Shown piece by piece: positions 34,861-44,389 of a stretch of 64,000 nt of DNA. The notes under the pieces were generated by a model. That model was not told the DNA's origin, made no database searches, and saw only the letters and a list, made by a program, of their open reading frames with translations. The position numbers were made by a program, and so were the translations under genes. The DNA comes from Pseudomonadota bacterium (lineage in GTDB: Bacteria; Pseudomonadota; Alphaproteobacteria; Rhizobiales; Beijerinckiaceae), in NCBI GenBank assembly GCA_023426505.1, contig JAFAAP010000315.1, positions 1 to 64,000 of the forward strand, read 5' to 3'. How positions within the stretch are numbered: the stretch's first letter is position 1; each line of letters opens with the position of its first letter.

Positions 34861-35958
34861 ATGGCTGAGGTCTCACTCCACGGCATCGCGAAATCCTTCG
34901 GCGCGACGGAGATCCTGCGCGACATCGACCTGAGCGTCGAGGACGGCGAGTTCGTTGTCTTCGTCGGTCCGTCGGGCTGCGGCAAGTCCACCCTCCTGCG
35001 CATCATCGCCGGGCTCGAAACCGTAAGCGCCGGGGAGATCAGGATCGGTGGGCGCCGGGTCAACGAGATGCAGCCGGCCGAGCGCAAGATTGCCATGGTG
35101 TTTCAATCCTATGCGCTCTATCCGCACATGTCGGTCTACAAGAACATGGCGTTCGGCCTGAAGTTCGCGAAGACGAACAAGGCAGAGGTGGACCGCCGCG
35201 TCCGCCAGGCAGCCGATGCCCTGAAGCTGTCGACGCTTCTCGACCGCAAGCCGCGGGAATTGTCCGGCGGCCAGCGCCAGCGGGTCGCGATTGGCCGCGC
35301 CATCGTGCGGGAGCCGAGCGTGTTCCTGTTCGACGAGCCGCTGTCGAACCTCGATGCCGCCCTGCGGGTCAACACGCGGCTGGAGATCGCAAAGCTGCAT
35401 CGCGATCTCGGCGCGACGATGATCTACGTGACGCACGATCAGGTCGAGGCCATGACGCTCGCCGACAAGATCGTCGTGCTCAATCAAGGCAGGATCGAGC
35501 AGATCGGGGCTCCGCTCGAACTCTACCGCCGCCCACGTAATCTTTTCGTCGCCGGTTTCATCGGTTCGCCCCGCATGAACTTCATCAAGGGCGAGGTTCG
35601 TTCAGCGACAGAGAAGGAGAGTGTCATTGCCTTCGCGGGTTCCGAAGCCGTGATCGAGGGACATCCCGCCCGGCTGAAGAGCGGAGATGACGTGACGATC
35701 GGGATCCGGCCCGAGCACATGGCGAACGCTGGATCGGACGTCGCAGTGCTCGAGGGGCGCGTGGATGCCATCGAGCATCTCGGTGAGGCAAGCCTCGTCT
35801 ATATGACTCTCCCCACCGGCGAGGACCTGATCGTCCGAGCCTCCGGCGAGGATCCGGTAAGGCCGGGGGACCGCTTCACCGCCCATGTCTCGTCTTCCTC
35901 GCTCCACGTCTTCGACAAGGCGGGTCAATCCGTCAGGATGCAGAATGGATGGCTTTGA
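34861..35958 (+). CDS. Sugar ABC transporter ATPase (UgpC/MalK type)
   Basis: A 365-residue CUT1 ATPase. Walker A is GPSGCGKST, the signature LSGGQRQRVAIGRAI, Walker B VFLFDEPLSNLDA and the switch His THDQVEAM. A C-terminal MalK-like TOBE domain with IGIRPEHM follows. The ATG at 34861 starts MAEVSLHGIAKSFG, the usual form; a GTG at 34834 is possible. It completes the only full ABC importer in this half of the window. Confidence 0.93.
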   Translation: MAEVSLHGIAKSFGATEILRDIDLSVEDGEFVVFVGPSGCGKSTLLRIIAGLETVSAGEIRIGGRRVNEMQPAERKIAMVFQSYALYPHMSVYKNMAFGLKFAKTNKAEVDRRVRQAADALKLSTLLDRKPRELSGGQRQRVAIGRAIVREPSVFLFDEPLSNLDAALRVNTRLEIAKLHRDLGATMIYVTHDQVEAMTLADKIVVLNQGRIEQIGAPLELYRRPRNLFVAGFIGSPRMNFIKGEVRSATEKESVIAFAGSEAVIEGHPARLKSGDDVTIGIRPEHMANAGSDVAVLEGRVDAIEHLGEASLVYMTLPTGEDLIVRASGEDPVRPGDRFTAHVSSSSLHVFDKAGQSVRMQNGWL

Positions 35959-35982
35959 GCCTTCCTGAGCGCAGAGAGGCAG

Positions 35983-36279
35983 TCAGTCCGATTTGCGGAT
36001 CCAGTTGATCGTCGGCTTCTCCCGCCACATCGAGCGTTCGAGATAGCTGCTCACGATGTGCTGGACGCGGGCCAGGGAACTCTCGTCCTCTGCCTCGACG
36101 ACCAGCATGAGCGCACGGCGGCCCGTCTGCAGCTTGCATTGCCCGAAGCCGAACTCGGCGCGGCCCTCTTGGCCAGAATAGGTTGCCGTGACCTCCCGCG
36201 ACAGGTGCTGACAGAGCTGAGCCAAGTAGCGATCCGGCACCAGTGTGCCAACGCTTGCTTCCGACCTCAGTGCGGCCAT
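35983..36279 (-). CDS. DUF2218 protein
   Basis: A 98-residue cytoplasmic protein matching DUF2218: YLAQLCQHLSREVTATYSGQ, FGFGQCKL and a C-terminal HIVSSYLERSMWREKPTINW. Members are frequent near iron-siderophore and other transport genes, but no function is established. It is convergent with the ATPase gene, 24 bases away. Confidence 0.8.
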   Translation of the reverse strand: MAALRSEASVGTLVPDRYLAQLCQHLSREVTATYSGQEGRAEFGFGQCKLQTGRRALMLVVEAEDESSLARVQHIVSSYLERSMWREKPTINWIRKSD

Positions 36280-36416
36280 GGATCCTGTTCCTGCAAGTTC
36301 TCACGTCACCGGATCTGCGCGCCAGATCCAAGATCAGGACCATGCCCCAGGAGCGCTATGTAACTCAACTGCTAGGCCGATCACCTTTCGGATAACACCA
36401 CATCCGGCTGTATCGG

Positions 36417-37112
36417 CTAGGGGGGCGACCCTGCCATGTCCTCCGCCAGCACGCGTTCCAGGACTTCTGCGGGAGGGCCGGACGCCGCGACCCTGCCATT
36501 CACCACGAAGGCCATCTGGTCCGCCAAGTCCGCGACATCTTCGGGCGTGTGGATCGACATGACGATGGTGACGTGCCGCTTGCGCCGCAGGTCGTCGACG
36601 AGCCGGATCATGCCCCGGCGTAGATTGGGATCGAGGCTGCTGAACGGTTCGTCCAGAAGGATCAGCGGACGGCCCGACACGAGCGCACGCGCAAGGGCGA
36701 CCCGCTGGCGCTGGCCGCCGGACATCTCGCCGGGCTTGCGTTGGTCGAACCCTTCGAGCCCGACAGCCTCCAGGGTCTCGGACACGAGCGCACGCTCCTC
36801 GACGCTCAATCGCAGGGAGGGACGAAGCCCTAGGCCTACGTTCTCGGCCGCGGTGAGATGCGGAAAGAGGTTGTGGTCCTGGAACACGATAGCGATCGGG
36901 CGCTTTGCCGGTGCGAGCGGCAGCAGATCGCGGCCGTCGAAGCTCATCCGTCCGCTTTGTGGATGTTCGAAACCGGCGATCAGGTGGAGAAGGGTGGTCT
37001 TTCCTCCTCCCGACGGGCCGACGACCGCGCAGAGTGCGCCGCTTCGCACGCTCAGCGAATAATCGGCCTCGAAATCCGGCCAGGACAGGCGGCAGTTCTC
37101 AATCACCAGCAT
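36417..37112 (-). CDS. thiQ: Thiamine ABC transporter ATPase
   Basis: A 231-residue ATPase with Walker A GPSGGGKTT, signature MSGGQRQRVALARAL and Walker B LILLDEPFSSLD. Shorter than MalK types, as expected for ThiQ. The ATG at 37112 gives a 14-base overlap with thiP. It is the last gene of the riboswitch-controlled thiBPQ unit. Confidence 0.92.
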   Translation of the reverse strand: MLVIENCRLSWPDFEADYSLSVRSGALCAVVGPSGGGKTTLLHLIAGFEHPQSGRMSFDGRDLLPLAPAKRPIAIVFQDHNLFPHLTAAENVGLGLRPSLRLSVEERALVSETLEAVGLEGFDQRKPGEMSGGQRQRVALARALVSGRPLILLDEPFSSLDPNLRRGMIRLVDDLRRKRHVTIVMSIHTPEDVADLADQMAFVVNGRVAASGPPAEVLERVLAEDMAGSPP

Positions 37113-38673
37113 GCGACAGTCGACCGGAAAGATGGGCCAGGACAAAGGCGGCGAGGACGATCAGGAGCCCGATGGATGCTGCCTCCTCGAGCCGGTAGGC
37201 GCCAAGGCGCTCGTAGAGGAGGTATGGCAAGGTCCGCAACTCGGGGCCCCCGAACAGTGCGATGATTCCGAAATCCCCGAACGACAGCGCCATCGCGAGG
37301 GCGAAGCCGCTCGCGAGAGGGCGCTTCAGCAGGGGCCAGTCCATGATGGTCAGCTTCGACAGGCCCGTCATGCCGAGAGAGGCCGCGACACGACCATACC
37401 GCTCCTCCGCGGTCATGAGTTTGGGCGCGATCGCACGATAAACGAATGGAACGGCGGCGAGACCGTTGATCAGCGGTAGCAGGATCAGTCCGGCCGCTGC
37501 AGGATCGACGATATGGCGGATCAGAAGGAAAAGGCCTGCCGTCAGCGCGAAGGGCGGTATTGCCAGCAGAGTGTTCGGCAGAAAATCATAGAGGGCTGCG
37601 AGGCGAGGCGCACGCTCGACAAGTCGCTGCCGCCGCGCGGCGCTTCCGAGCGCCAAGGCCATGAGGCAGGCCAGAATGGCTGCTGCGGTCGAGATCGCGA
37701 GACTCGTAGCGGCCGCCTGCAGGAGATCGGCATCCACGACGTCGAGGAGATGCGTGACGCCGCTCAGGACACTGAGGGCCAGGGGCACGAGGAACAGGGC
37801 GCCGGCTGCGAGGATCAGCCAATCCAGCACCTTGAGGCGACCGATGGCGGCATCCGGGCGCTCGACATGGGAGCGGGTGGTATGAGCGGCAGGCGGCCTT
37901 GTGACGATCCAGTTGAGCAACCCCGTCAGCGACAGGCAGATCACAAGCTGGATCAGGGCAAGCCATGCGGCGCGGCCGAAATCGAGATCGATCTTGAGAG
38001 CTTCGTAGATCGCGACTTCCAGCGTTGCCCTCGCGGGCCCGCCGCCGAGGGCTAGAACGACCGCGAAGCTCTTGAAGCACAGGAGGAACACGAGGCCTGC
38101 GATGCCCGGCAGTTCGGCGCGCAGCACCGGCCAATCGAGATGGCGAAAGATCTGCCCGGGCGTGAAGCCCAACGCTGTCGCGAGTCGCCATTGTTCGGCC
38201 GGAACGAGGCTCAGGCCATCGAGAGTGATCCGCGCCACGTAAGGTGCATTGAGGAAGACGTGGGCGATCAGGATCCCGGGATATCCGAAGATCGTGAGAT
38301 CCCCGCTCCAGCCAAGGAACTGGAGTGCACCCGCGAGCCAACCGCTTCTGCCGTAGACGGCCAGCACCGCAAAGACCGCCACGATGGTGGGGATCACCAT
38401 CGTGGTGCTCAAAGCCGCCAGAACGGCGTCGCGTCCCGGAAAGCGACGGCGCGCCAAGGCCAGCGCCAGAGCGATGCCGAGGCTGACGGACAGAAGCGTC
38501 GACAGGCTCGCCTGGATGACCGAGAAGGCGAGAACGCGCGTGAGGTAGGGGCCGATGGAGAGAAGCGCTGGGCTGCCCCCGTCGACCGTGGCAAGTGCGA
38601 TGAACCCGCCGGTCACCAGCGCTAAAATGGCAAGAGCCACGAGGCTTCCGGGATGGGGCAGGCTCAGCCACAT
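37099..38673 (-). CDS. thiP: Thiamine ABC transporter permease
   Basis: A 524-residue double permease, with two fused six-helix domains as in ThiP and FbpB. The first docking loop has LSLVPAEQWRLATALGFTPG and the second ERYGRVAASLGMTGLSKL. It is preceded by thiB (nine-base gap) and overlaps thiQ. Confidence 0.92.
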   Translation of the reverse strand: MWLSLPHPGSLVALAILALVTGGFIALATVDGGSPALLSIGPYLTRVLAFSVIQASLSTLLSVSLGIALALALARRRFPGRDAVLAALSTTMVIPTIVAVFAVLAVYGRSGWLAGALQFLGWSGDLTIFGYPGILIAHVFLNAPYVARITLDGLSLVPAEQWRLATALGFTPGQIFRHLDWPVLRAELPGIAGLVFLLCFKSFAVVLALGGGPARATLEVAIYEALKIDLDFGRAAWLALIQLVICLSLTGLLNWIVTRPPAAHTTRSHVERPDAAIGRLKVLDWLILAAGALFLVPLALSVLSGVTHLLDVVDADLLQAAATSLAISTAAAILACLMALALGSAARRQRLVERAPRLAALYDFLPNTLLAIPPFALTAGLFLLIRHIVDPAAAGLILLPLINGLAAVPFVYRAIAPKLMTAEERYGRVAASLGMTGLSKLTIMDWPLLKRPLASGFALAMALSFGDFGIIALFGGPELRTLPYLLYERLGAYRLEEAASIGLLIVLAAFVLAHLSGRLSHAGD

Positions 38674-38682
38674 GGTGTCGGA

Positions 38683-39687
38683 TCAGCGCGCCGTCGCGTT
38701 GAGCCAAGCGTCCGTGAAGGCGCGGCGGTTCTGCTGCACCTCCTCCGGCGTGAACAGAAGCGCCTTGGCCGGCTTCACGAGACCTTCGAAGGCTGCCGGC
38801 AGTCCGGCCTGCGGCGTCTTCGCCGGCATCATCCAGTTGCCCTCCGGCATGGCGGACTGGAACGGCTCGCTCAGCACGAAGTCCATGAACTTCCTCGCCA
38901 GCTCCGGCTGCTTCGTCGTGCGGGTTATGCCGGCGAGCTCCACATGAAGGTAATGACCTTCCGAGAAGGCGGCGGCTTTGTAGTTGTCCTTCTTCTCCGC
39001 CACGATGTGGTAAGCCGGCGACGTGGTGTAGGACATGACCATGTCCGCTTCGCCCTTCATGAAGAGCCCGTAGGCTTCCGACCAGCCCTTAGTGAAGGTC
39101 ACGACGCGGGGCTTGAGCTTGGTCCAGGCCTCATCGGCCTTGTCGCTGTAGACCTGACGCATCCAGAGCAGGAAGCCGAGGCCCGGCGCGCTCGTGCGCG
39201 GATCCTGCAGCACGACCTTGGGGCCGTTCGGGTTCTCGACCAGCTCCTTGAGGCTCTTGGGGGGATCGGAGAGCTTGTTGGCATCGTACACGAAGGCGAG
39301 ATAGCCCCAGTCGAAGGGGATGAAGGTCTCGTCCGACCATTGGATCGGAAGCGACAGGTCCTTCACGTTCTCGCCATGCGGCGCAAAGAGGCCGAGGGCC
39401 TTGGCCTCGCCCGCGAGATTCATGTCGAGCCCGACGACCGCATCGGCCTTGGTGCTGTCGCCTTCGAGGCGCAGGCGCCCGACCATGCTGCCGGCGTCCT
39501 CGGACGTCACCCATGCCAGCTCGCAGCCGCAGACGGCTTCGAAGCGCTCCTTGACGGTCTTGCCCGGGCCGTATTTTCCGGCGAAGGAGCTGTAGGTGTA
39601 GACCGTCAGGGTCGGCTTCGACTGGGCGTGAGCCAGACCCGTCGCGAGGCCCAGCGAGAGAACGGAGAGAATAAGGCGGCGTATCAT
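38683..39687 (-). CDS. thiB: Thiamine-binding periplasmic protein
   Basis: A 334-residue binding protein for thiamine and its phosphates. Signal peptide to about residue 22 (LATGLAHAQ); the mature start is KPTLTVYTYSSFAGKYGPG. DAVVGLDMNLAGEAKALGLF and PIQWSDETFIPFDWGYLAFV are conserved ThiB stretches. The start at 39687 is in the leader of a TPP riboswitch, so expression should fall when thiamine pyrophosphate is plentiful. Confidence 0.93.
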   Translation of the reverse strand: MIRRLILSVLSLGLATGLAHAQSKPTLTVYTYSSFAGKYGPGKTVKERFEAVCGCELAWVTSEDAGSMVGRLRLEGDSTKADAVVGLDMNLAGEAKALGLFAPHGENVKDLSLPIQWSDETFIPFDWGYLAFVYDANKLSDPPKSLKELVENPNGPKVVLQDPRTSAPGLGFLLWMRQVYSDKADEAWTKLKPRVVTFTKGWSEAYGLFMKGEADMVMSYTTSPAYHIVAEKKDNYKAAAFSEGHYLHVELAGITRTTKQPELARKFMDFVLSEPFQSAMPEGNWMMPAKTPQAGLPAAFEGLVKPAKALLFTPEEVQQNRRAFTDAWLNATAR

Positions 39688-39770
39688 CAAGGGCGCTCCC
39701 ATGCGTGAGGCAGGCCGGATCGGCGGCGCAATTCGCACGGGGCGCAGATTGTTCTGCGAAATCGCATGCT

Positions 39771-39856
39771 CATTCCCTCCGCCGGCATGACCCGGATCAG
39801 GTTCGACGGGTCGGCGGCCCGGCCGCCTCTCAGCCCTGAGAAAGGCTCCCCGTGAG
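39771..39856 (-). ncRNA. TPP (THI element) riboswitch
   Basis: On the minus strand the leader contains CTGAGAGG, then GACCCGTCGAACCTGATC, CGGGTCATGCCGGCG and GAGGGA in the order of the conserved THI box. It lies 84 bases upstream of thiB. Between it and the ATG is a hairpin with stem CGCAGA/TCTGCG (39743-39758) and a GGGAGCGCCC segment near the start, which could sequester the ribosome-binding site. Confidence 0.95.
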
Positions 39857-39983
39857 ACACTTCGCTTCTAGACGACTTTATGGCCTTGAACAAGCGTAAC
39901 CGGATGCATGGCGGTTCGGGCTCCTGGCCTATTGTCGAGCCCTCGTCTTTCTGGTCCGATGGCCCCGATTTTACGGAGGCTTC

Positions 39984-41168
39984 ATGGCAGGTTCGCCCTC
40001 TTCCTACGACGTCGCGGTCATCGGCCTCGGGGCCATGGGATCGGCGGCGCTCTACCAGCTTGCCAAAAGAGGCGTGACGGCGATCGGGATCGACCGCTTC
40101 GCGCCGCCGCACGATCAGGGCTCGACCCACGGAGAGACCCGCATCACCCGCCAGGCAATCGGCGAGGGTGAGATCTACGTGCCGCTCGCCTTGCGCTCCC
40201 ACAAGATCTGGCGCGAGGTGGAGGCCCAGACCGGCGAGCATCTGCTGACGCAGAACGGCTGCCTCATCATCGGCTCCGAAGAGCGGCGGGCCGAGGGCAA
40301 TGTCCGGATCGACTTCATGGGACGGACCCTCCGGGCGGCAAGACAGTACGGCATTCCGCACGAGGTCTTGGATGCGGCCGAGGTTCGGCGACATTTCCCG
40401 CAGTTCCGTGCTCATGATGGCGAGGTGGGTTATCTCGAGCCGGGCGGCGGATATCTGAACCCGGAGCGCTGCGTGGCAGCTCAGCTCACCCTGGCCCGGA
40501 ATCTCGGCGCCTCCCTCCTCCTCGACACGATCGTGCGCGCTGTCAGACAGGAAGGGGACGGCGTCCGAATCGTGACCGACCGTGACGAGATCGCGGCCGG
40601 GCAGGTAATCGTCTCCGCCGGCGCCTGGGCTCCCGCCTTGCTGGGCGCTCCCTTCGACCGGCTTCTCACCCCGACCCGGCAGGTCATGCACTGGTTTCCG
40701 GTCGAGCCGGAGGCCGCGCAGGTTTGGGCCGAGAGCCCCGTCTTCATCTGGTCGCACGGCTCCGGTCCGAACGATTTCTTCTACGGTTTTCCCTCCTTGC
40801 CGGGAAGCGGAACGGTCAAGACGGCCGGCGAGCAGTATGACGAAACGACGGATCCGGACCAGATCGAACGCAGGATCGCTCCCGACGAGGCCGGTCTCAT
40901 GCGAAGGAAGCATCTCGACGGGCGTCTCGCGGGGCTGCGGCCGGACGGAGCCCGGGCCGTGACCTGCCTCTATACCGTCACTCCGGACTCGAACTTCCTG
41001 ATCGACCGCCATCCCGATCAGGAACGTGTCCTGGTGGTCTCTCCCTGCTCCGGCCATGGCTTCAAGCACTCGGCGGCGATCGGAGAGGCGGCGGCACAGA
41101 TCATGGTCGATGGCCGCAGTGGCATTGATATGTCACCCTTTTCGTTGTCGCGGTTTCAAGAGGGATGA
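39984..41168 (+). CDS. solA: N-methyl-L-tryptophan oxidase-like flavoprotein
   Basis: A 394-residue FAD enzyme of the monomeric sarcosine oxidase/MTOX family, oxidising an N-methyl amino acid to amino acid, formaldehyde and H2O2. The dinucleotide motif is VIGLGAMGSAALYQLAKRG and STHGETRITRQAI is diagnostic. The covalent-FAD cysteine is in SPCSGHGFKHS. Sarcosine or another N-methyl compound could be the true substrate. The following cysteine hydrolase gene is 80 bases away. Confidence 0.88.
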   Translation: MAGSPSSYDVAVIGLGAMGSAALYQLAKRGVTAIGIDRFAPPHDQGSTHGETRITRQAIGEGEIYVPLALRSHKIWREVEAQTGEHLLTQNGCLIIGSEERRAEGNVRIDFMGRTLRAARQYGIPHEVLDAAEVRRHFPQFRAHDGEVGYLEPGGGYLNPERCVAAQLTLARNLGASLLLDTIVRAVRQEGDGVRIVTDRDEIAAGQVIVSAGAWAPALLGAPFDRLLTPTRQVMHWFPVEPEAAQVWAESPVFIWSHGSGPNDFFYGFPSLPGSGTVKTAGEQYDETTDPDQIERRIAPDEAGLMRRKHLDGRLAGLRPDGARAVTCLYTVTPDSNFLIDRHPDQERVLVVSPCSGHGFKHSAAIGEAAAQIMVDGRSGIDMSPFSLSRFQEG

Positions 41169-41248
41169 GGATGGACCGCGTCGAATGATCAGCGGCGTGG
41201 AACGGCCCAGGCTTATGGCCGTTCTTCAATCCGCATCGGGAAGATCTC

Positions 41249-41854
41249 ATGTCCGGACTCCAGAACGGCCCCTTGAATGACCGAACGGTTCATCTCTGCA
41301 TCGACATGCAGCGGATCTTCTCGACGGAAGGCCCATGGCCGACGCCCTGGATGGAGCGGGTTCTGCCGACGGTGGTGCGCATTGTCGAGTGCGTCCCGGA
41401 GCGCACCGTGTTCACCCGGTTCATTACGCCGGAGCGTCCGGAAGACATGCCTGGCACCTGGCGCCAGTATTATGAGCGCTGGCGCCAGACGACGCGCGAA
41501 TATCTCGATCCACGCATGCTGGACCTGATGCCGCCGCTCGGGCAGTTCGTCCCCCCCGCGACCGTGATCGACAAGCCCGTCTACTCGGCCTTTGCCGGAC
41601 ACAAGCTCGCCGACCTGCTACGGGAACGCGGCGCGGACACGCTGGTGGTGACGGGCTCGGAAACAGACGTCTGTGTCCTCGCCACGGTCCTGGGAGCGGT
41701 CGATCATGGTTACCGGGTGGTGATCGCAGCCGACGGCCTGTGCAGTTCGTCGGACGAGGGGCACGACTCGCTCCTCGCCCTCTACAGCAAGCGTTTCAGC
41801 CAGCAGATCGAGACCGCGGATACCGAGACGATCCTGTCCGCTTGGGAGAGATAG
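41249..41854 (+). CDS. Isochorismatase-family cysteine hydrolase
   Basis: A 201-residue hydrolase with the family catalytic triad: Asp in CIDMQRIF, Lys in DKPVYSAF and Cys in TGSETDVCVLATVLGA. Substrates in this family include isochorismate, N-carbamoyl amides and nicotinamide; not decided here. It ends three bases before the convergent tex gene. Confidence 0.88.
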   Translation: MSGLQNGPLNDRTVHLCIDMQRIFSTEGPWPTPWMERVLPTVVRIVECVPERTVFTRFITPERPEDMPGTWRQYYERWRQTTREYLDPRMLDLMPPLGQFVPPATVIDKPVYSAFAGHKLADLLRERGADTLVVTGSETDVCVLATVLGAVDHGYRVVIAADGLCSSSDEGHDSLLALYSKRFSQQIETADTETILSAWER

Positions 41855-41857
41855 CGC

Positions 41858-44209
41858 CTATCGGCGCGGGCTCTTGTCCTTTGTGGTATTCAGTCCGGCG
41901 CGACGCAAGGCATCCGCCAGCGCGCCGCCGGTGGAGGCCTGATGGCTCTGTGCGAGGGGCTTTCGGTCGCCGTTCTGCGGACGGGACTTCTGGAACGAGC
42001 CGCGATTGTCGTCACGTCCAGCGCCCTTCTTTTCGACCGGATCGCTCATGCGCATCGTCAGCGAAATGCGCTTGCGGGCCTTGTCGACCTCGAGCACCTT
42101 CACCCGCACGATATCGCCCGGCTTCACCACGGAGCGTGGGTCCTTCACGAAGGTGTCCGACAGGGCTGAGATGTGCACGAGGCCGTCTTGGTGGACGCCC
42201 ACATCCACGAAAGCCCCGAAGGCAGCGACGTTCGTCACCACGCCCTCCAGCATCATGCCGGGCTTCAGATCGTCGATCTTTTCGACGCCCTCCATGAACG
42301 TGGCGGTCTTGAATTCGGGGCGAGGATCGCGGCCGGGCTTCTCCAGCTCGCTCAGGATGTCCTTTACGGTCGGCACGCCGAATTTCTCGTCCGTAAAGCT
42401 CTCGGGTCGCAGCTTCTTGAGAACGCCGCCGTTGCCGATCAGCACCTTGATGTCGCTCTTCGTCGCCTCGATGATGCGGCGCACGACGGGGTAGGCTTCC
42501 GGATGCACGCCCGAGGCATCCAGCGGATCGTCGCCGTTCGGGATGCGTAGGAAGCCGGCCGCCTGTTCGAAGGTCTTGGGTCCGAGACCCGACACCTTCG
42601 TGAGCGCCTTGCGGGTCTTGAAGGGGCCGTTGGCGTCGCGATGCGTGACGATGTTCTGAGCCACCCATTCTCCGAGGCCCGACACGCGGGCGAGCAATGG
42701 CGCCGAGGCGGTGTTGAGATCGACGCCGACAGCGTTCACGCAGTCCTCGACCACCGCATCAAGGGAGCGCGAGAGCTTGTATTCGGCAAGATCGTGCTGG
42801 TACTGGCCGACGCCGATCGATTTCGGATCGATCTTCACGAGTTCCGCCAGCGGGTCCTGCAGCCGCCTTGCGATCGATACGGCGCCGCGCAGCGACACGT
42901 CGAGGTCGGGAAGTTCCTGGCTGGCATAGGCCGAGGCCGAGTAGACGGATGCACCGGCCTCCGACACCATGATCTTGGTGAGCTTCAGGTCAGGGTGCTT
43001 CGACACCAGTTCGCCAGCGAGCTTGTCGGTCTCGCGCGACGCCGTGCCATTGCCGATAGCGACGAGCTCGACCTTGTGAAGGCGGCATAGCCTCGCGAGG
43101 GTCGCGATGGAGTCGTCCCACTGCCGCTTCGGCTCGTGCGGGTAGATGGTGTCGGTCGCCACGACCTTGCCGGTAGCGTCCACCACCGCGACCTTGACCC
43201 CGGTGCGATAGCCAGGGTCGAGCCCGAGGGTCGGGCGGGTGCCCGCGGGCGCGGCGAGCAGCAGATCGCGCAGGTTGCCGGCGAACACCTTTACGGCCTC
43301 GTCCTCGGCGGCCTGCCAAAGACGCATCTTCATGTCGAGCTCGATGGAGAACCGCAGCTTCGTGCGCCATGCCCAACGCACGGTCTCCATGAGCCAGCGA
43401 TCGCCAGGGCGGCCTTTGTCCTCGATGCCGAACGTCAGGGCGGTGCGGCCTTCATAGGGGCTCACATAGTTCGGTTCGCCGCTGGCCGGATCCTCCTCCA
43501 TGCGCAGGTCGAGGATCTCCTCCTTCTCGCCGCGGAAGAGCGCCAGGATGCGGTGGGACGGCAGCTTGGTGAGCGGCTCGGAAAAGTCGAAGTAGTCGGC
43601 GAACTTCGCCCCCTCCGTCTTCTTGCCGTCCCGCACCGTCGAGGTGAGGCGACCACGCTGCCAATAGGTCTCTCGGAGGGCGCCGAGGAGTTCCGCGTTC
43701 TCGGCAAATCGCTCGACCAGGATGGCGCGTGCACCTTCCAGCGCGGCCTCGGGGGTCGCGACGTCCTTGTCCGCGTCCACGAAGGCTGCTGCCGACTCCT
43801 TCGGATCGCGCCCCGGCTCGCCGAGAAGCAGATCGGCAAGAGGCTCGAGCCCGGCTTCCTTGGCGATCTGCGCCTTGGTGCGCCGCTTGGGCTTGTAGGG
43901 CAGATACAGGTCCTCAAGACGTGCCTTCGTGTCGGCCGTGTTGATCTGCAACGCCAGCTCGTCGGTCAGCTTGCCCTGTTCGCGGATGCTGTCGAGGATC
44001 GTCTTGCGGCGGTCCTCCAGCTCGCGGAGATAGCGCAGGCGCTCCTCCAGAGTGCGCAACTGAGCGTCGTCCAGCGTGCCGGTCACTTCCTTGCGGTAGC
44101 GGGCAATGAAGGGCACCGTCGCCCCACCGTCGAGCAGGTCGACGGCGGCTTTGACCTGCCATTCCTGAACATTGAGTTCGTTCGCGATGCGCTGGCCGAT
44201 GGATAGCAT
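41858..44209 (-). CDS. tex: Tex-family RNA-binding transcription accessory protein
   Basis: A 783-residue protein with the standard Tex architecture. The N-terminal helical region has MLSIGQRIANELNVQEWQVKAA cut here to MLSIGQRIANELNV. A YqgF-like domain carries LGLDPGYRTGVKVAVVDATG, helix-hairpin-helix repeats follow (VSGLGPKTFEQAAGF), and an S1 domain lies at about 645-720 (GVVTNVAAFGAFVDVGVHQD). Tex interacts with nucleic acid and RNA polymerase in transcription and stress. The C-terminal tail is rich in basic residues. Confidence 0.93.
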   Translation of the reverse strand: MLSIGQRIANELNVQEWQVKAAVDLLDGGATVPFIARYRKEVTGTLDDAQLRTLEERLRYLRELEDRRKTILDSIREQGKLTDELALQINTADTKARLEDLYLPYKPKRRTKAQIAKEAGLEPLADLLLGEPGRDPKESAAAFVDADKDVATPEAALEGARAILVERFAENAELLGALRETYWQRGRLTSTVRDGKKTEGAKFADYFDFSEPLTKLPSHRILALFRGEKEEILDLRMEEDPASGEPNYVSPYEGRTALTFGIEDKGRPGDRWLMETVRWAWRTKLRFSIELDMKMRLWQAAEDEAVKVFAGNLRDLLLAAPAGTRPTLGLDPGYRTGVKVAVVDATGKVVATDTIYPHEPKRQWDDSIATLARLCRLHKVELVAIGNGTASRETDKLAGELVSKHPDLKLTKIMVSEAGASVYSASAYASQELPDLDVSLRGAVSIARRLQDPLAELVKIDPKSIGVGQYQHDLAEYKLSRSLDAVVEDCVNAVGVDLNTASAPLLARVSGLGEWVAQNIVTHRDANGPFKTRKALTKVSGLGPKTFEQAAGFLRIPNGDDPLDASGVHPEAYPVVRRIIEATKSDIKVLIGNGGVLKKLRPESFTDEKFGVPTVKDILSELEKPGRDPRPEFKTATFMEGVEKIDDLKPGMMLEGVVTNVAAFGAFVDVGVHQDGLVHISALSDTFVKDPRSVVKPGDIVRVKVLEVDKARKRISLTMRMSDPVEKKGAGRDDNRGSFQKSRPQNGDRKPLAQSHQASTGGALADALRRAGLNTTKDKSPRR

Positions 44210-44389
44210 GACAATCTCCGACTGAGCCGAGGCGCGGCTTCTACGGTGCCGGACATCCCCTGGTCAACCGGGGTCAAGCTGCCGCAGGGGAAGGCGCTCA
44301 GGGCTGAATTTCTCTGAAATTTCCCTTGGCTCTGGGGCTTTCGGCAGATAGACCGTCCGGCCCCGCGCCTCCCATCCCCAGAGATTGCC

